Below, one piece after another: positions 1 through 9,082 of a DNA stretch of 64,000 bases; the stretch's first letter is position 1, and the number at the start of each line of letters is the position of its first letter. The position numbers and the translations under genes were made by a program. A model generated the notes under the pieces. The model made no database searches. It saw only the letters and a list, made by a program, of their open reading frames with translations, and was not told the origin of the DNA. Location: positions 21,918 to 85,917 of the forward strand of contig NZ_CANDNW010000007.1 of assembly GCF_947387525.1 (NCBI RefSeq), in the 5' to 3' direction. This DNA is from Limosilactobacillus viscerum. GTDB lineage: Bacteria; Bacillota; Bacilli; Lactobacillales; Lactobacillaceae.

Positions 1-157
1 TTGTGAGGATTGGGAAACCCTTTGAAAGGTCAAACCGCATCTGGTAACCAAAGACTGACCGGGTTCCCGTGCCAGTCCGGTCCGACTTTTCATGACCATA
101 TTCTAATACATACCGTGCAAGGTCCAGGTATTGCTGTTCGTTTTGATTTTCTGCCAC
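1..157 (-). CDS. thyA: thymidylate synthase, N-terminal part (cut by window edge)
   Basis: Only the first 52 codons are in the window; the gene runs off the left edge. The reading starts at GTG (155-157) with AAGGAG at 165-170, and carries the ThyA N-terminal pattern [12 protein letters not shown] followed by [12 protein letters not shown], the loop that helps bind the dUMP phosphate. The enzyme methylates dUMP to dTMP with methylenetetrahydrofolate. It lies 17 bases downstream of the ABC-F gene on the same strand, so co-transcription is likely. The identification rests on the short visible stretch, which is distinctive; the rest cannot be judged. Confidence 0.9.
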   Translation of the reverse strand, partial: MAENQNEQQYLDLARYVLEYGHEKSDRTGTGTRSVFGYQMRFDLSKGFPILT

Positions 158-174
158 TTTAACGCACTCCTTTA

Positions 175-2076
175 CTATTCAACATAATTACTGAGATAAT
201 CCCACCGCTCGGTCTTCTCGTCAACTTCTTTTTGAACCGCATTTAGTTCCTTTTGTAATGACGCCAGCTTTGGGTAATCATTTGCCGCTTCGGCCATTTG
301 CTTTTCTAAGTCCTTTTGCTTTTGACTGAGTTTATCGAGATCCTCATTAATTTGATCCCATTCAATCTTTTCAGCATACGTTAACTTAGTCTTCTCCGCC
401 GGTTTTTCCTTCTTCGGTGCCGCTGGCTTAGGTGCTTTCTTGGCACTGGCCTTTTCTGCCTGGGCAGTTTCTTTTGCTTCCTGTTGCTTTTTTAGGTAGT
501 CAGTAAAGTAACCGGTGTAGCGTTCAATCTTACCCTGGCCGTGGAAAATTAGTAGGTCGTCAGCAACTTTATCGAGGAAGTAACGGTCGTGTGAGACAGT
601 AATTACCGTTCCATCAAAGTTATCTAGGTAGTTCTCCAACACCGTTAAGGTCCCGATATCAAGGTCATTTGTCGGTTCATCAAGCAGGAGGACATTTGGC
701 TGCTGCATTAAAATTTTTAGAAGATACAGCCGCCGCTTTTCACCGCCAGATAATTTACGGATTAAGGTTCCGTGCATGAAGCGGGGAAAGAGGAACCGTT
801 CTAGTAGTTGGGTAACACTAATCTTATTGCCGTCCTTATCAGTGACGCTATCCGCAACCTCGGTTAGGAAGCTAATCATCCGCTTATCGTCATCAATTCC
901 CTCAGTTTGCTGGGTATAATAGCCAAGCTTGACTGTCTCACCAATTTTCAAAACACCACTATCTAGTGGTACCCGTTGAGCAATTACATTTAGCAGACTA
1001 GTCTTACCAGCACCGTTTTCGCCGGTAATTCCAATCCGATCACCGGCCTGAACCAGCCAGTTGAAATCGTTCAGAATTTGGTGGTCACCAAGTGCAAGGT
1101 TGGCATCCTTGAATTCAATTACGTCCTTCCCCAATCGCTGGGAGCCAAGGTTGATTGAAATATCCTCATCGGTCTTAAGGTTGCCAACTTTACCTTCTAG
1201 TTCGTGGAAACGATTAATCCGGCCCTTTTGCTTGGTTGACCGTGCCTTAGCACCGGTCCGCATCCAGGCCAGTTCCTTTTTATACAGCTGTTGGTTTTTC
1301 TGCTCAGTTTCCTTGGCAAGTTCTACCCGTTCAGCCTTCTTTTGAACAAAGTCTTGGTAATTTCCGTCGTAGTGATAAAGTTTACCAAATGATAATTCCC
1401 AAATATGATTAGTAACCTGGTCTAGGAAGTAACGGTCGTGGGTAACAACAACGACCGCACCCTTGTAGCTAGCAAGGAAGTCCTGAAGCCAAACTACGGA
1501 GTCAAGGTCCAAGTGGTTTGTCGGTTCATCCAATAGCAGGAGATCTGGTTGCTGAATCAAGACCTGTGCCAAACCAACCCGCTTACGCTGACCACCAGAA
1601 AGATTGCCAATCTTTTGACTGGTGTCCTTAATCTTCAACTGGGTTAGGATCGTTTTAATTCGGCTGTCCGCCTCCCAGGCATCTTCCTGGTCCATCTTCG
1701 CCTGCATTTTAGTATAACGGTCAATTGCCCGGTTATCTTCAGGATGGGCACTGAAATTAGCTAGTGCTTGTTCATAAGCACGGATCGTCTTAAAAATTGA
1801 CTGGTCACCAGCAAAGACGGCCTCCATGATCGTCTTGTTTTCGTCTAACTCCGGTTGCTGCTTTAAGTAGCCAATTGTGTAATCATTTGGTGTCGTAATC
1901 TGACCGCTTTCCGGGCTAACCTCGCCGGCAATTACGTTTAATAAACTTGTCTTGCCACTACCGTTAACCCCAATCAGTCCTACCCGGTCATTTTCGTTAA
2001 TGATAAAGTCAACATGGTCAAAGAGTACCTTTTCACCATAGGTACTGGTTAACCCCTCTGCCTTCATTGTTTGCAT
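175..2076 (-). CDS. ABC-F family ATPase, Uup/YfmR-like
   Basis: 633 residues with two ABC cassettes on one chain and no membrane segments, as in ABC-F proteins that act on the ribosome, not in transport. Cassette 1 has Walker A GVNGSGKT (36-43), an LSGGQ signature and Walker [14 protein letters not shown]; cassette 2 has [16 protein letters not shown] and [13 protein letters not shown] linker of charged helix joins them. A Lys/Ala/Pro-rich spacer (about 540-565) leads to a C-terminal coiled coil that starts [11 protein letters not shown], the hallmark of the Uup branch (YfmR in Bacillus). Known members relieve stalled ribosomes or affect DNA element excision. It sits 7 bases after cca and 17 before thyA. 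Antibiotic resistance is not implied by the sequence. Confidence 0.9.
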   Translation of the reverse strand: MQTMKAEGLTSTYGEKVLFDHVDFIINENDRVGLIGVNGSGKTSLLNVIAGEVSPESGQITTPNDYTIGYLKQQPELDENKTIMEAVFAGDQSIFKTIRAYEQALANFSAHPEDNRAIDRYTKMQAKMDQEDAWEADSRIKTILTQLKIKDTSQKIGNLSGGQRKRVGLAQVLIQQPDLLLLDEPTNHLDLDSVVWLQDFLASYKGAVVVVTHDRYFLDQVTNHIWELSFGKLYHYDGNYQDFVQKKAERVELAKETEQKNQQLYKKELAWMRTGAKARSTKQKGRINRFHELEGKVGNLKTDEDISINLGSQRLGKDVIEFKDANLALGDHQILNDFNWLVQAGDRIGITGENGAGKTSLLNVIAQRVPLDSGVLKIGETVKLGYYTQQTEGIDDDKRMISFLTEVADSVTDKDGNKISVTQLLERFLFPRFMHGTLIRKLSGGEKRRLYLLKILMQQPNVLLLDEPTNDLDIGTLTVLENYLDNFDGTVITVSHDRYFLDKVADDLLIFHGQGKIERYTGYFTDYLKKQQEAKETAQAEKASAKKAPKPAAPKKEKPAEKTKLTYAEKIEWDQINEDLDKLSQKQKDLEKQMAEAANDYPKLASLQKELNAVQKEVDEKTERWDYLSNYVE

Positions 2077-2083
2077 ATTCTTC

Positions 2084-3301
2084 TTATCCCTCTTCTTGTT
2101 CTAACTCTATTGCACGGCTTAGTAGTCGGTCTGCTTGGTTTTCGAGCTGCCCTGTTACCACTTCTTGTGTAAGCTGTTGGATAATTTTTCCTAGCATTGG
2201 ACCAGGCTTAATGCCAGCCTGCTTGATCAACATCCGGCCATCAACCGCCAATTCCTTACTGCTTTTTATTGGCAACCGGTCATAGCTTGTCTTTAACTGG
2301 TCAGTTGGTTCCTGCCACCCGTAGATAGCGGCAACCTGGTTTGCATCATTGAGAACGTCCCAGCCAGCAGCAAACAGTGCCGTCGCTGTCAGTTCATGGT
2401 GGCGGAATGCATTTACCGCCGTCACGATTTCTTTTACCTGCTTAATGGTATCATTGGAAGTCTTCCACTTTTTTAAGAAGGCATTGACTGCATTACCATC
2501 AAGACCCAGCTGAACACACATAAGTCCCCATACCTGGTTAGTATTCTGGAGGTGCCAACCATTGCCATTTACCAACAGGGCGCTTAATTGATCCTTAGCA
2601 TTTGCTAATTCGGGGCAATACTTATAAAGACCCGTTTCCAGGAAGTCCTTCAACCCGGCCGGTGGGTTTTGCCCTAGCAAGAGCTTCTCAAACTCCACCC
2701 GGGTTCGCTCGACCGCAATTTTATCTAACAGGTGGGCATTATGCTTGATCCCCGCCAACGTCGGTGCATCAATTACAAAGTCGAGTTTGCTTGCAAAGCG
2801 AACCGCGCGCATCATTCGTAGTGCGTCTTCATTAAAGCGCTCATTGGGGTCACCAACAGCCCGAATCAGGCGCTTTTTCAAGTCGCCCAACCCATCAAAG
2901 AGGTCAACTACTTCCCCGTTCTCACGTAACGCCAGGGCATTGATTGTAAAGTCACGCCGCTTTAAATCTTCTGCTAACGAACGAACAAAGGTTACCTTAT
3001 CAGGACGCCGATAGTCCTGGTAACCAGACTCAGTTCGAAAGGTGGTCGTCTCGTAACCCGTACCATGGTCAAGGATCATCACCGTTCCATGTTCGATCCC
3101 GGTATCCACCGTTCGTTTAAAAATTGTTTTAATCTCGCTGGGATATGCGCTGGTAGCGATATCAATATCATGAATTTGATCACCTAATATTGTGTCACGT
3201 ACACAACCACCGACAAAATAAGCTTCAAAGCCGGCATCTTCAATTTTTTGTAGAACCGGCCGTGCAGGCTCAAAAATTGGTGGTAACTTTTTAATTATCA
3301 T
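2084..3301 (-). CDS. cca: CCA-adding tRNA nucleotidyltransferase
   Basis: 405 residues, the usual length of the single-enzyme class II CCA transferase of Firmicutes, which adds or repairs the 3' CCA of tRNAs from CTP and ATP. The head domain has GGCVRD (31-36) for the nucleotide phosphates and the metal-binding HDIDIATSA with Asp45 and Asp47. Next come TFRTESGYQDYRRPD, the RRDFTINALA motif and the neck helix RMMRAVRFASKL. No HD domain is visible, which fits Gram-positive enzymes. The start is ATG at 3301. It is the upstream gene of a probable cca, ABC-F, thyA transcript. Confidence 0.96.
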   Translation of the reverse strand: MIIKKLPPIFEPARPVLQKIEDAGFEAYFVGGCVRDTILGDQIHDIDIATSAYPSEIKTIFKRTVDTGIEHGTVMILDHGTGYETTTFRTESGYQDYRRPDKVTFVRSLAEDLKRRDFTINALALRENGEVVDLFDGLGDLKKRLIRAVGDPNERFNEDALRMMRAVRFASKLDFVIDAPTLAGIKHNAHLLDKIAVERTRVEFEKLLLGQNPPAGLKDFLETGLYKYCPELANAKDQLSALLVNGNGWHLQNTNQVWGLMCVQLGLDGNAVNAFLKKWKTSNDTIKQVKEIVTAVNAFRHHELTATALFAAGWDVLNDANQVAAIYGWQEPTDQLKTSYDRLPIKSSKELAVDGRMLIKQAGIKPGPMLGKIIQQLTQEVVTGQLENQADRLLSRAIELEQEEG

Positions 3302-3384
3302 TGAATCAAATCCTTACTTAAATTTGTAATTAACCAGTACTGATTATAGCAAATCAGCGCCGTACCTGTGAACGGTTTGTTTCT

Positions 3385-3412
3385 TTTACTGTCTTTTGTT
3401 GTGTGCTATAGT
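3385..3412 (+). promoter_or_regulatory. sigma-A type promoter for the recombinase-like gene
   Basis: TTTACT (3385-3390), 16-base spacer, TATAGT (3407-3412), 34 bases before the ATG at 3446. It lies in the divergent gap between cca and the plus-strand gene. GGAGGTG at 3432-3438 is the ribosome site. Confidence 0.6.
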
Positions 3413-3445
3413 TAAAGTAAATAATTTCTTGGAGGTGTCAAAATA

Positions 3446-4270
3446 ATGGACTACCCTTACCAACACGAATTCCGTCTTTTCCTCCGCCAGCAGGGTCTGG
3501 CCGACCTGACGATTAAAACCTATGATAGTAGCCTAACTAACCTCTTTAATTTTCTGCTGGCCAACCGACCACAGTACGCAGCCGCGCCAAGCCTCAAGAA
3601 CCTAGCTGAAGCCGATGTTCGAGCATACCTTGACTTTCTCCAGGGTGATCGTGGTATTACGATGACCACTTATAACAAGATCCTCTCCCAGCTGAACCGT
3701 TACTTTCGCTACCTTTTCACCCACCAGTTAATTACAACTTACCCGACCCTCACCCTGCACGGGCGGGCAGTTGCACCTAATCAGCGGCTCTCAACCAAGT
3801 GGCTAACCAGACTTAACCTAATTCTAGCCGATGACCACCTCCACTATTACACCCGCCTGGTCCTCCTCCTCAGCAAGCACGGCTTTACGGTGGGGGAATT
3901 TCTTCAACCTGGTTTTTACCAGGTCTGGGACCAGCTTGTCCTTGCTAACCAGGATGAAGAGGATTTCCGTCAACAGTTTAACCAGTTTATTGCTCCCCGT
4001 CAGAAACTACAGGGGTCGCCTGACTTGTTCTTAAAGCAACGCTTCCAGCCAGCGAACCCCCGCTTAACCAATGCCGCCCTTCATAAGTTCCTCCACCGGG
4101 ATGAGGAATACATTGGTTTTAGTCTCGCACCAAAGTACCTTCACCAATCCTACGTTTTAACCTACATGAAAGAACACCGCCAGGACAGCGACCAGGAACT
4201 AGAACAAGCATTAAAACTCGATCCTGCCTCCCTGCTGTACTATAAGCGACTATTAATTACGTCTAACTAG
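3446..4270 (+). CDS. degenerate tyrosine recombinase-like protein (probable pseudoenzyme)
   Basis: 274 residues. The N-terminal half (about 5-95) is a clear SAM-like core-binding domain of phage integrase/Xer type: FLRQQGLADLTIKTYDSSL and TMTTYNKILSQLNRYFRYL. The C-terminal half follows the catalytic-domain layout, but the key residues are altered. The first catalytic Arg is Thr148 in KHGFTVGEFL (XerD-type ATGMRVSEI), the HxxR box reads K230-Y-L-H233, and only a tyrosine pair (265-266) sits where the nucleophile should be. It should not cleave DNA by the normal route, though it may still bind it. It has its own promoter and terminator, a good ribosome site and no frame damage, so it appears maintained. 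A DNA-binding or Xer-partner role is inference. Confidence 0.75.
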   Translation: MDYPYQHEFRLFLRQQGLADLTIKTYDSSLTNLFNFLLANRPQYAAAPSLKNLAEADVRAYLDFLQGDRGITMTTYNKILSQLNRYFRYLFTHQLITTYPTLTLHGRAVAPNQRLSTKWLTRLNLILADDHLHYYTRLVLLLSKHGFTVGEFLQPGFYQVWDQLVLANQDEEDFRQQFNQFIAPRQKLQGSPDLFLKQRFQPANPRLTNAALHKFLHRDEEYIGFSLAPKYLHQSYVLTYMKEHRQDSDQELEQALKLDPASLLYYKRLLITSN

Positions 4271-4300
4271 TCGTCAGTTATATGGCTTCCACAATACGAA

Positions 4301-4332
4301 CAGCCCTCTAGCGTCAAGGCGTTAGGGGGCTG
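4301..4332 (+). terminator. intrinsic terminator after the recombinase-like gene
   Basis: CAGCCCTCTAGCG / CGTTAGGGGGCTG form a 13-base-pair stem with G-U pairs and a 6-base loop, 30 bases past the stop. The T stretch that follows is weak (ATTTAATAT). Confidence 0.6.
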
Positions 4333-4394
4333 ATTTAATATATGCTGTTTAATTTTTCGATGGCGTTGGCCCTATGTCAGCGTTTGTTTTCTGA

Positions 4395-5657
4395 CTAATA
4401 ATCCTCATACTCATCCAGTAAGTCTTGCATCTCGGTATCAGTTGGCTCCAGGGCCAAGTACTCATGCAGGGCCGGCAGCAGCTGATCACGTTGGCCAGTT
4501 TCCTGGTAAAAGCCAATCAACTCGCGTAAGAAGGTTGGATTATCATCATATACCTGGGCTGCGGCCTGGTAATACTTACTTGCTAGGTCAAACTTCTCTA
4601 ACCGTTGGTATGACCGTGCCAAATTCCAGTAAACCTGCGGGTCCACCTCATCATCTTTAATCAATGGCGAAAGCAGGTCGACGTTTTCCTTATCTTCGTG
4701 CTGGTGAAGCAAGAAATTGCTGTACTGCAACGTAATCGTTAAGTTATCAGGGTCCAGTTCATGTGCCCGTGTTAAGTACTTCCGCATTAGCTTAGCGTTA
4801 CCCAGGTGACTAACAATTTCTGCGGCCTGCGCATAAAGGTGCTCGTTGTACTGGTCGACCCCGAGTCCGTCTTGAACCGTGGTTAACGCTCGCTGGTACT
4901 TATTCTGCTTAGAAAGTGCCTCGGCAAGTGCCGGATAGGCAGAAGCGTACTGGTCATCATCCTTGATCAGGGCCGTAAGCTCCTTAACCGCTTCATCAAG
5001 CTGGCCCAAGTGGAGCTGTGTCAAACCGGTTTGAAAACGGATATCACTCGTCCGGTATTCTGGTTTGACCTGTTGGAGATAACCAAGTGCTTGTTTAAAC
5101 TGACCACTTTGTGCATAGCTCATTCCTAGGCGACCCGCAATGTCAACCTTAGCAAAGTCGGTATAGCCATGCTTTATTAAGTCAAAGTAGTAGTTAATTG
5201 CTTCATCAAACCGGCCCACCAAAAAGTAAAACTCACCAAGGGCAAACTCAACCGCTGGCTCATCTGGTGCTAGTTGGTATGCTTCCTTTAACTTCTGCTC
5301 GGTAATCTCAAAGTCCTCTTCTGTCTGGTAAAGGTCTGCCGCAACTAGCAATGATTCGAGGTATGCTGGTGAAGATGGTTTAACCTGGGCGAGGTATGAC
5401 AGCGCCTCATCATTATGTCCCTCATCAATTGCAATTGTTGCTAAGTTTGTCCGTAATTCATCCTCATCTGGATACCGCTGTAAAAGCGTTAAGTAAACAC
5501 GCCGGGCCTGGTGCAAGAACCCCATTCCATATAGTTCCTCACCAAGGCTGAAAAGCATGTCGTCGTCATCATTGGCAAGCGCTTGCCGAAAACTGCCGTG
5601 CGCATCGGCTAACTGGCCATTTTGCAACTGGTCTAACATTTTTTCTGAATAGGTCAA
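4395..5657 (-). CDS. tetratricopeptide repeat protein, YpiA-like
   Basis: 420 residues made almost wholly of TPR helices with repeated A/G-x-L-Y and Y-P patterns, for example ARRVYLTLLQRYPDEDELR, PAVEFALGEFYFLVGRFDEAINYY and VYWNLARSYQRLEKFDLASKYY. There is no signal peptide or membrane helix, so it is a cytosolic protein-binding scaffold. The best start is TTG at 5657, because GAGGAGG lies 8 bases before it; the first ATG is six codons later. It matches the YpiA family by length and by its place near hup and cca. The function of this family is not known to me. Confidence 0.85.
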   Translation of the reverse strand: MTYSEKMLDQLQNGQLADAHGSFRQALANDDDDMLFSLGEELYGMGFLHQARRVYLTLLQRYPDEDELRTNLATIAIDEGHNDEALSYLAQVKPSSPAYLESLLVAADLYQTEEDFEITEQKLKEAYQLAPDEPAVEFALGEFYFLVGRFDEAINYYFDLIKHGYTDFAKVDIAGRLGMSYAQSGQFKQALGYLQQVKPEYRTSDIRFQTGLTQLHLGQLDEAVKELTALIKDDDQYASAYPALAEALSKQNKYQRALTTVQDGLGVDQYNEHLYAQAAEIVSHLGNAKLMRKYLTRAHELDPDNLTITLQYSNFLLHQHEDKENVDLLSPLIKDDEVDPQVYWNLARSYQRLEKFDLASKYYQAAAQVYDDNPTFLRELIGFYQETGQRDQLLPALHEYLALEPTDTEMQDLLDEYEDY

Positions 5658-5715
5658 TTACTGGTCCTCCTCGTATATTAACTGTTTTTACTATAGCATA
5701 TTGGCAAAATAAACG

Positions 5716-5840
5716 GTGGGAAAAACAACCTGTGACGCAACCCGGTTAAGGCGTGATGACTAGCATAGGAATGAACTAGCAATTTCCCTAGCTAGACCCT
5801 AGGACCTGGGTTATGGCACGCGATATCTTGGTAATATAAC
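5716..5840. repeat. intergenic palindromic repeat, copy A
   Basis: Between the TPR gene and hup. The left arm contains TGTGACGCAACCCGG and the right arm CCTGGGTTATGGCACGC. A second copy (26527-26643) shares the right end GGCACGC-A-ATCTT and, like this one, lies just beyond a terminator with the CAAAACT core. An internal CTAGC..GCTAG stem is also present. It looks like a small non-coding dispersed element, not a gene. Confidence 0.5.
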
Positions 5841-5841
5841 T

Positions 5842-5884
5842 AATACAAAGAGACCGTGACAAAACTCAGCTTTGTCACGGTCTC
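5842..5884 (-). terminator. intrinsic terminator of hup
   Basis: Perfect 14-base-pair stem GAGACCGTGACAAA / TTTGTCACGGTCTC with a 7-base loop, followed on the minus strand by TTTGTATT. It is 22 bases beyond the hup stop codon. Confidence 0.85.
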
Positions 5885-5906
5885 TCATTCAGTTTAAACT
5901 GTTAAA

Positions 5907-6182
5907 TTACTTAACAGCATCCTTTAAAGCTTTACCAGGCTTGAAAGCTGGTACCTTGCTTGCAGGAATTTGGATTTCTTGTCCAGTTTGTGGGTTACGG
6001 CCCTTACGTGCAGCACGTTGACGTACTTCGAAGTTACCGAAGCCGATCAGTTGAACCTTTTCCCCCTTGGCCAATGATGCTTGAATTGAACTGAAGACAG
6101 CGTCAACAGCAGCAGTAGCATCCTTCTTGGTCAAGCCAGTTGCAGCAGCAACATTGCTTACTAATTCTGCTTTGTTTGCCAT
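5907..6182 (-). CDS. hup: DNA-binding protein HU
   Basis: 91 residues, the standard length of an HU monomer. It shows the family N-terminus [20 protein letters not shown], the [21 protein letters not shown] signature that forms the DNA-clamping beta arm, and the C-terminal [16 protein letters not shown] dimers bend and compact DNA and help replication, repair and recombination. It is monocistronic, between its own promoter (6292-6320) and terminator (5842-5884). The ribosome site GGGAGGTG lies 7 bases before the ATG. The roughly 100-base leader holds three inverted repeats. Confidence 0.98.
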   Translation of the reverse strand: MANKAELVSNVAAATGLTKKDATAAVDAVFSSIQASLAKGEKVQLIGFGNFEVRQRAARKGRNPQTGQEIQIPASKVPAFKPGKALKDAVK

Positions 6183-6201
6183 ATGTTTTCACCTCCCACA
6201 A

Positions 6202-6277
6202 TTAGTGCAGACGCACTAACGCACAATGTTAATTTTGAGTGGTCCAAAATTAACGAAATAATTACGAGGAGTTCGTA
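6202..6277. promoter_or_regulatory. three consecutive inverted repeats in the hup leader
   Basis: TTAGTGC-AGAC-GCACTAA (6202-6219), GTTAATTTTG-AGTGGTC-CAAAATTAAC (6228-6254, perfect 10-base arms) and TACGA-GGAGT-TCGTA (6263-6277). All lie between the hup promoter and its ribosome site, so they could fold in the RNA or serve as operators. None is followed by a T run, so they are not terminators. Confidence 0.6.
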
Positions 6278-6291
6278 TCATTTCATTTTTA

Positions 6292-6320
6292 AGATTAGCA
6301 TAGTGAAACCCTACTGGCAA
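6292..6320 (-). promoter_or_regulatory. sigma-A promoter of hup
   Basis: On the minus strand TTGCCA (6315-6320), 17-base spacer, TAATCT (6292-6297), giving a leader of about 100 bases before the ATG at 6182. Confidence 0.65.
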
Positions 6321-6369
6321 GCGGTTTTAGAAAGATTTTCGTGCATTTTAGGCTTTTTTATAAATTTTC

Positions 6370-7683
6370 TTACTGCCGCTGGCGCTTAATCAGGTGAAGC
6401 GGTGTCCCCGTAAAGTCGAAGGCCTGTCTAATTTGATTTTCCAGGTACCGTTCATAAGAAAAGTGCATTAGTTCAGGATCATTGACGAAAACAACAAAAG
6501 TAGGTGGCGCCGTCGCAACCTGGGTAGCGTAAAAGATCCGCAGACGCTTACCATTTTGGGTAGGTGTCGGGTTAGCAGCGATTGCATCCATAATCACGTT
6601 ATTTAAGACTGAAGACTTAATCCGGCGTTCATGATGCTCATTAACCTCTTCAATCATCTCCGGCAACTTGTTTAACCGCTGCTTGGTCTTGGCCGAAACA
6701 AAGATAATCGGTGCATAGCTCAAGTACTGGAACTCATGGCGAATAAGGTTAGTAAAGTCAGTCATTGTCCGGTGGTCACGGTTTTCAATTGTATCCCACT
6801 TATTAACAACAATTATGACCCCACAACCAGCTTCGTGAGCATAACCAGCAATGTGCTTATCAAGTTCCCGAATTCCTTCTTCCGCGTTCAGAACCACTAA
6901 GACCACGTTGCTATCATCAATGGCACGCATCGCCCGCATCAGTGCGTAGTGTTCAGTATTTTCGTAAATTTTTCCTTGCTTACGAATACCGGCAGTATCA
7001 ATCATGGTAAATTCTTGACCGTCAGCACTTTGGAAACGAGTGTTAATTGCATCCCTGGTAGTCCCCGCGACATTTGAAACAATTACCCGATTTTCACCGA
7101 GAATGGCATTAACCAGCGATGACTTACCAACATTTGGCCGTCCAATTAAGCTAAAACGAATGCTACTATCATCTTCATTATCCGCATTTTCTGGGAAGTG
7201 ATGAATAACTGCATCTAAGAGGTCACCAAGCCCGACACCATGAACACTTGAAACCGGGTATGGTTCCCCTAAGCCCAACGAATAGAAGTCATAAATATCA
7301 CTCCGTCGCTCGGGATTATCAACCTTATTGACCGCCAGTACCACCGGCTTATCAGAACGGTAAAGAATCCGGGCAACCTGTTCATCATCATCTGTTACCC
7401 CACTTTCAATATCAACTACAAGGATGATAACGTCTGCTTCATCGATGGCGATTTCTGCTTGTTGCCGAATCTGTGTCAATAATGGTTGGTCCGACATTTC
7501 AATTCCACCGGTATCAATCATATTAAAATGTTTACCAAGCCATTCACCGTGAGCGTAAATCCGGTCACGAGTAACACCAGGGGTATCTTCAACGATTGAA
7601 ATCCGTTGACCCGCAATTCGGTTAAAGAGGGTCGACTTCCCAACGTTTGGTCGGCCAACCACTGCAACAACGGGATTTGCCAT
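6370..7683 (-). CDS. der: ribosome assembly GTPase Der (EngA)
   Basis: 437 residues with two tandem GTPase domains and a C-terminal KH-like domain, the layout unique to Der. Domain 1 has G1 GRPNVGKST (10-18), DTGG and NKVD; domain 2 has [14 protein letters not shown] and NKWD. The C-terminal part (about 350-437) includes [13 protein letters not shown] and [11 protein letters not shown]. Der binds 50S precursors and is essential for large-subunit maturation. The start is ATG at 7683 with GAAGG upstream. It follows rpsA but a terminator (7704-7740) separates them. Confidence 0.97.
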   Translation of the reverse strand: MANPVVAVVGRPNVGKSTLFNRIAGQRISIVEDTPGVTRDRIYAHGEWLGKHFNMIDTGGIEMSDQPLLTQIRQQAEIAIDEADVIILVVDIESGVTDDDEQVARILYRSDKPVVLAVNKVDNPERRSDIYDFYSLGLGEPYPVSSVHGVGLGDLLDAVIHHFPENADNEDDSSIRFSLIGRPNVGKSSLVNAILGENRVIVSNVAGTTRDAINTRFQSADGQEFTMIDTAGIRKQGKIYENTEHYALMRAMRAIDDSNVVLVVLNAEEGIRELDKHIAGYAHEAGCGVIIVVNKWDTIENRDHRTMTDFTNLIRHEFQYLSYAPIIFVSAKTKQRLNKLPEMIEEVNEHHERRIKSSVLNNVIMDAIAANPTPTQNGKRLRIFYATQVATAPPTFVVFVNDPELMHFSYERYLENQIRQAFDFTGTPLHLIKRQRQ

Positions 7684-7703
7684 TTATTTCACCTTCCTTC
7701 AAA

Positions 7704-7740
7704 GAATAAAAAGGAAGTAACCACAGACGTGCCACTTCCT
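7704..7740 (-). terminator. intrinsic terminator of rpsA
   Basis: Minus-strand stem AGGAAGT / ACTTCCT (7-base-pair core, extendable) followed by TTTTTATTC, between the rpsA stop and the der ribosome site. Some read-through into der is likely. Confidence 0.65.
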
Positions 7741-7772
7741 CCTTAAAATTATTTATGATTTTGCTGAAGAAA

Positions 7773-9011
7773 TTACTTCAAGTTCTTCAATTGGTCACCA
7801 ATCAAGTCACCCATTGAGAAGCCAGATTCTTCTTCAGGAGCGTTGTTCATCGCACTCCGGTTGCTGTTCCGACGTGAGCGACGACGACCACGGTAGTTTT
7901 CACCGTTATCGTTGTCTTCACCCTTTGGACGTTCTTCAAGAGCCTTCATTGAAAGACCAAGACGTTGACGTTCAGGGTCGACATTCAGAACCTTAACCTT
8001 AACTTCTTGACCTGGCTTCAGAACATCAGCTGGTGTAGCAATGTGCTTGTGTGAAATTTGGGAAATGTGTACCAAGCCTTCAACACCAGGGAATACTTCA
8101 ACGAATGCACCGAAGCTAGTAAGACGCTTAACAGTACCAGTTAAAGTACTACCAGCTGGGGCCTTTTCTTCAATGTCATCCCATGGGCCAGGAAGAGTTT
8201 GCTTGATTGAAAGTGAGATCCGTTCACGGTCTGGATCCACGCTCAATACCTTAACCTTAACTTCTTGACCAGCAGACAGAACATCTGAAGGCTTGTCGAC
8301 GTGTTCGTAAGAAATTTCAGAAACGTGAACTAAACCATCAACACCACCAAGGTCGATGAAGGCACCGAAGTTAGTCATCCGGGCAACCTTACCTTCAACA
8401 ACGTCACCTGGTTCTAATTCAGCAAAGATCTTCTTAGCTGCTTCTTCGTGTTGTGCCTTAACGATTTCCTTGTGGGAAAGGATCAGACGGTTTTCACTCG
8501 GTTCAATTTCGATAATCTTGAATTCAAGTTCTTGACCCTTGAATTGGTTCAAGTCTTCTACATAGTGATCAGTGATCATTGAAGCAGGAACAAAGCCACG
8601 TACTCCAGCATCAACAACTAAACCACCCTTAACTGCTTGGGTAACCTTCGCAGTGATGGTTTCACCATCATCGAACTTCTTTTGGATGTCATCCCATACC
8701 TTGCGGGCTTCGAGACGACGGTGAGAAAGTAAGTAACTACCATTTTCCTTATCGTTACCAATCTTAGAGATGACAACTAAGTCTAATTCGTCACCTACTT
8801 TAACTGCATCATTGATGTCTTCAACTGGCTTGGTTGATAATTCCTTAGCAGGGACAACACCTTCAACCCCTGCATCTTTAATACCAACGATAGCTTGGCG
8901 ATCGTCATCGATTGCCAATACTTCACCCTTAACAACATCGCCCACCTTTACAGTTTCGATGCTATCGAGTGCCTTTAACATATCGTTCTTGTTTTCGTTG
9001 TTTTCAGCCAT
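7773..9011 (-). CDS. rpsA: 30S ribosomal protein S1
   Basis: 412 residues with four S1 RNA-binding domains (about 20-90, 105-175, 190-260, 275-345). Repeats are visible as GDVVKGEVLAID, GETITAKVTQAVKGGLVVD, GDVVEGKVARMTNFGAFIDLGG and GSTLTGTVKRLTSFGAFVEVFPG. A basic tail (RGRRRSRRNSNRS) and a short C-terminal segment follow. Four domains is the Firmicutes form, shorter than the six-domain E. coli S1. The chosen start at 9011 (MAENNENK) has AGGAGG at 9021-9026; a longer reading to 9038 has no ribosome site. Upstream lies cmk on the same strand, as in many Firmicutes. Confidence 0.95.
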   Translation of the reverse strand: MAENNENKNDMLKALDSIETVKVGDVVKGEVLAIDDDRQAIVGIKDAGVEGVVPAKELSTKPVEDINDAVKVGDELDLVVISKIGNDKENGSYLLSHRRLEARKVWDDIQKKFDDGETITAKVTQAVKGGLVVDAGVRGFVPASMITDHYVEDLNQFKGQELEFKIIEIEPSENRLILSHKEIVKAQHEEAAKKIFAELEPGDVVEGKVARMTNFGAFIDLGGVDGLVHVSEISYEHVDKPSDVLSAGQEVKVKVLSVDPDRERISLSIKQTLPGPWDDIEEKAPAGSTLTGTVKRLTSFGAFVEVFPGVEGLVHISQISHKHIATPADVLKPGQEVKVKVLNVDPERQRLGLSMKALEERPKGEDNDNGENYRGRRRSRRNSNRSAMNNAPEEESGFSMGDLIGDQLKNLK

Positions 9012-9082
9012 TAAAAAAATCCTCCTTGCAACAATCAACTCTAGCTATCATTCTACTAAAAAAGTTTGTCCTTTTCCAGTGT

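Noticed and set aside
175-2076. Antibiotic resistance ABC-F protein
   Set aside because: The C-terminal coiled coil and housekeeping context (cca, thyA) fit Uup/YfmR, not an acquired resistance factor.
3446-4270. Prophage or integrative element integrase
   Set aside because: No attachment-site repeats or phage genes are around it, and catalytic residues are missing.
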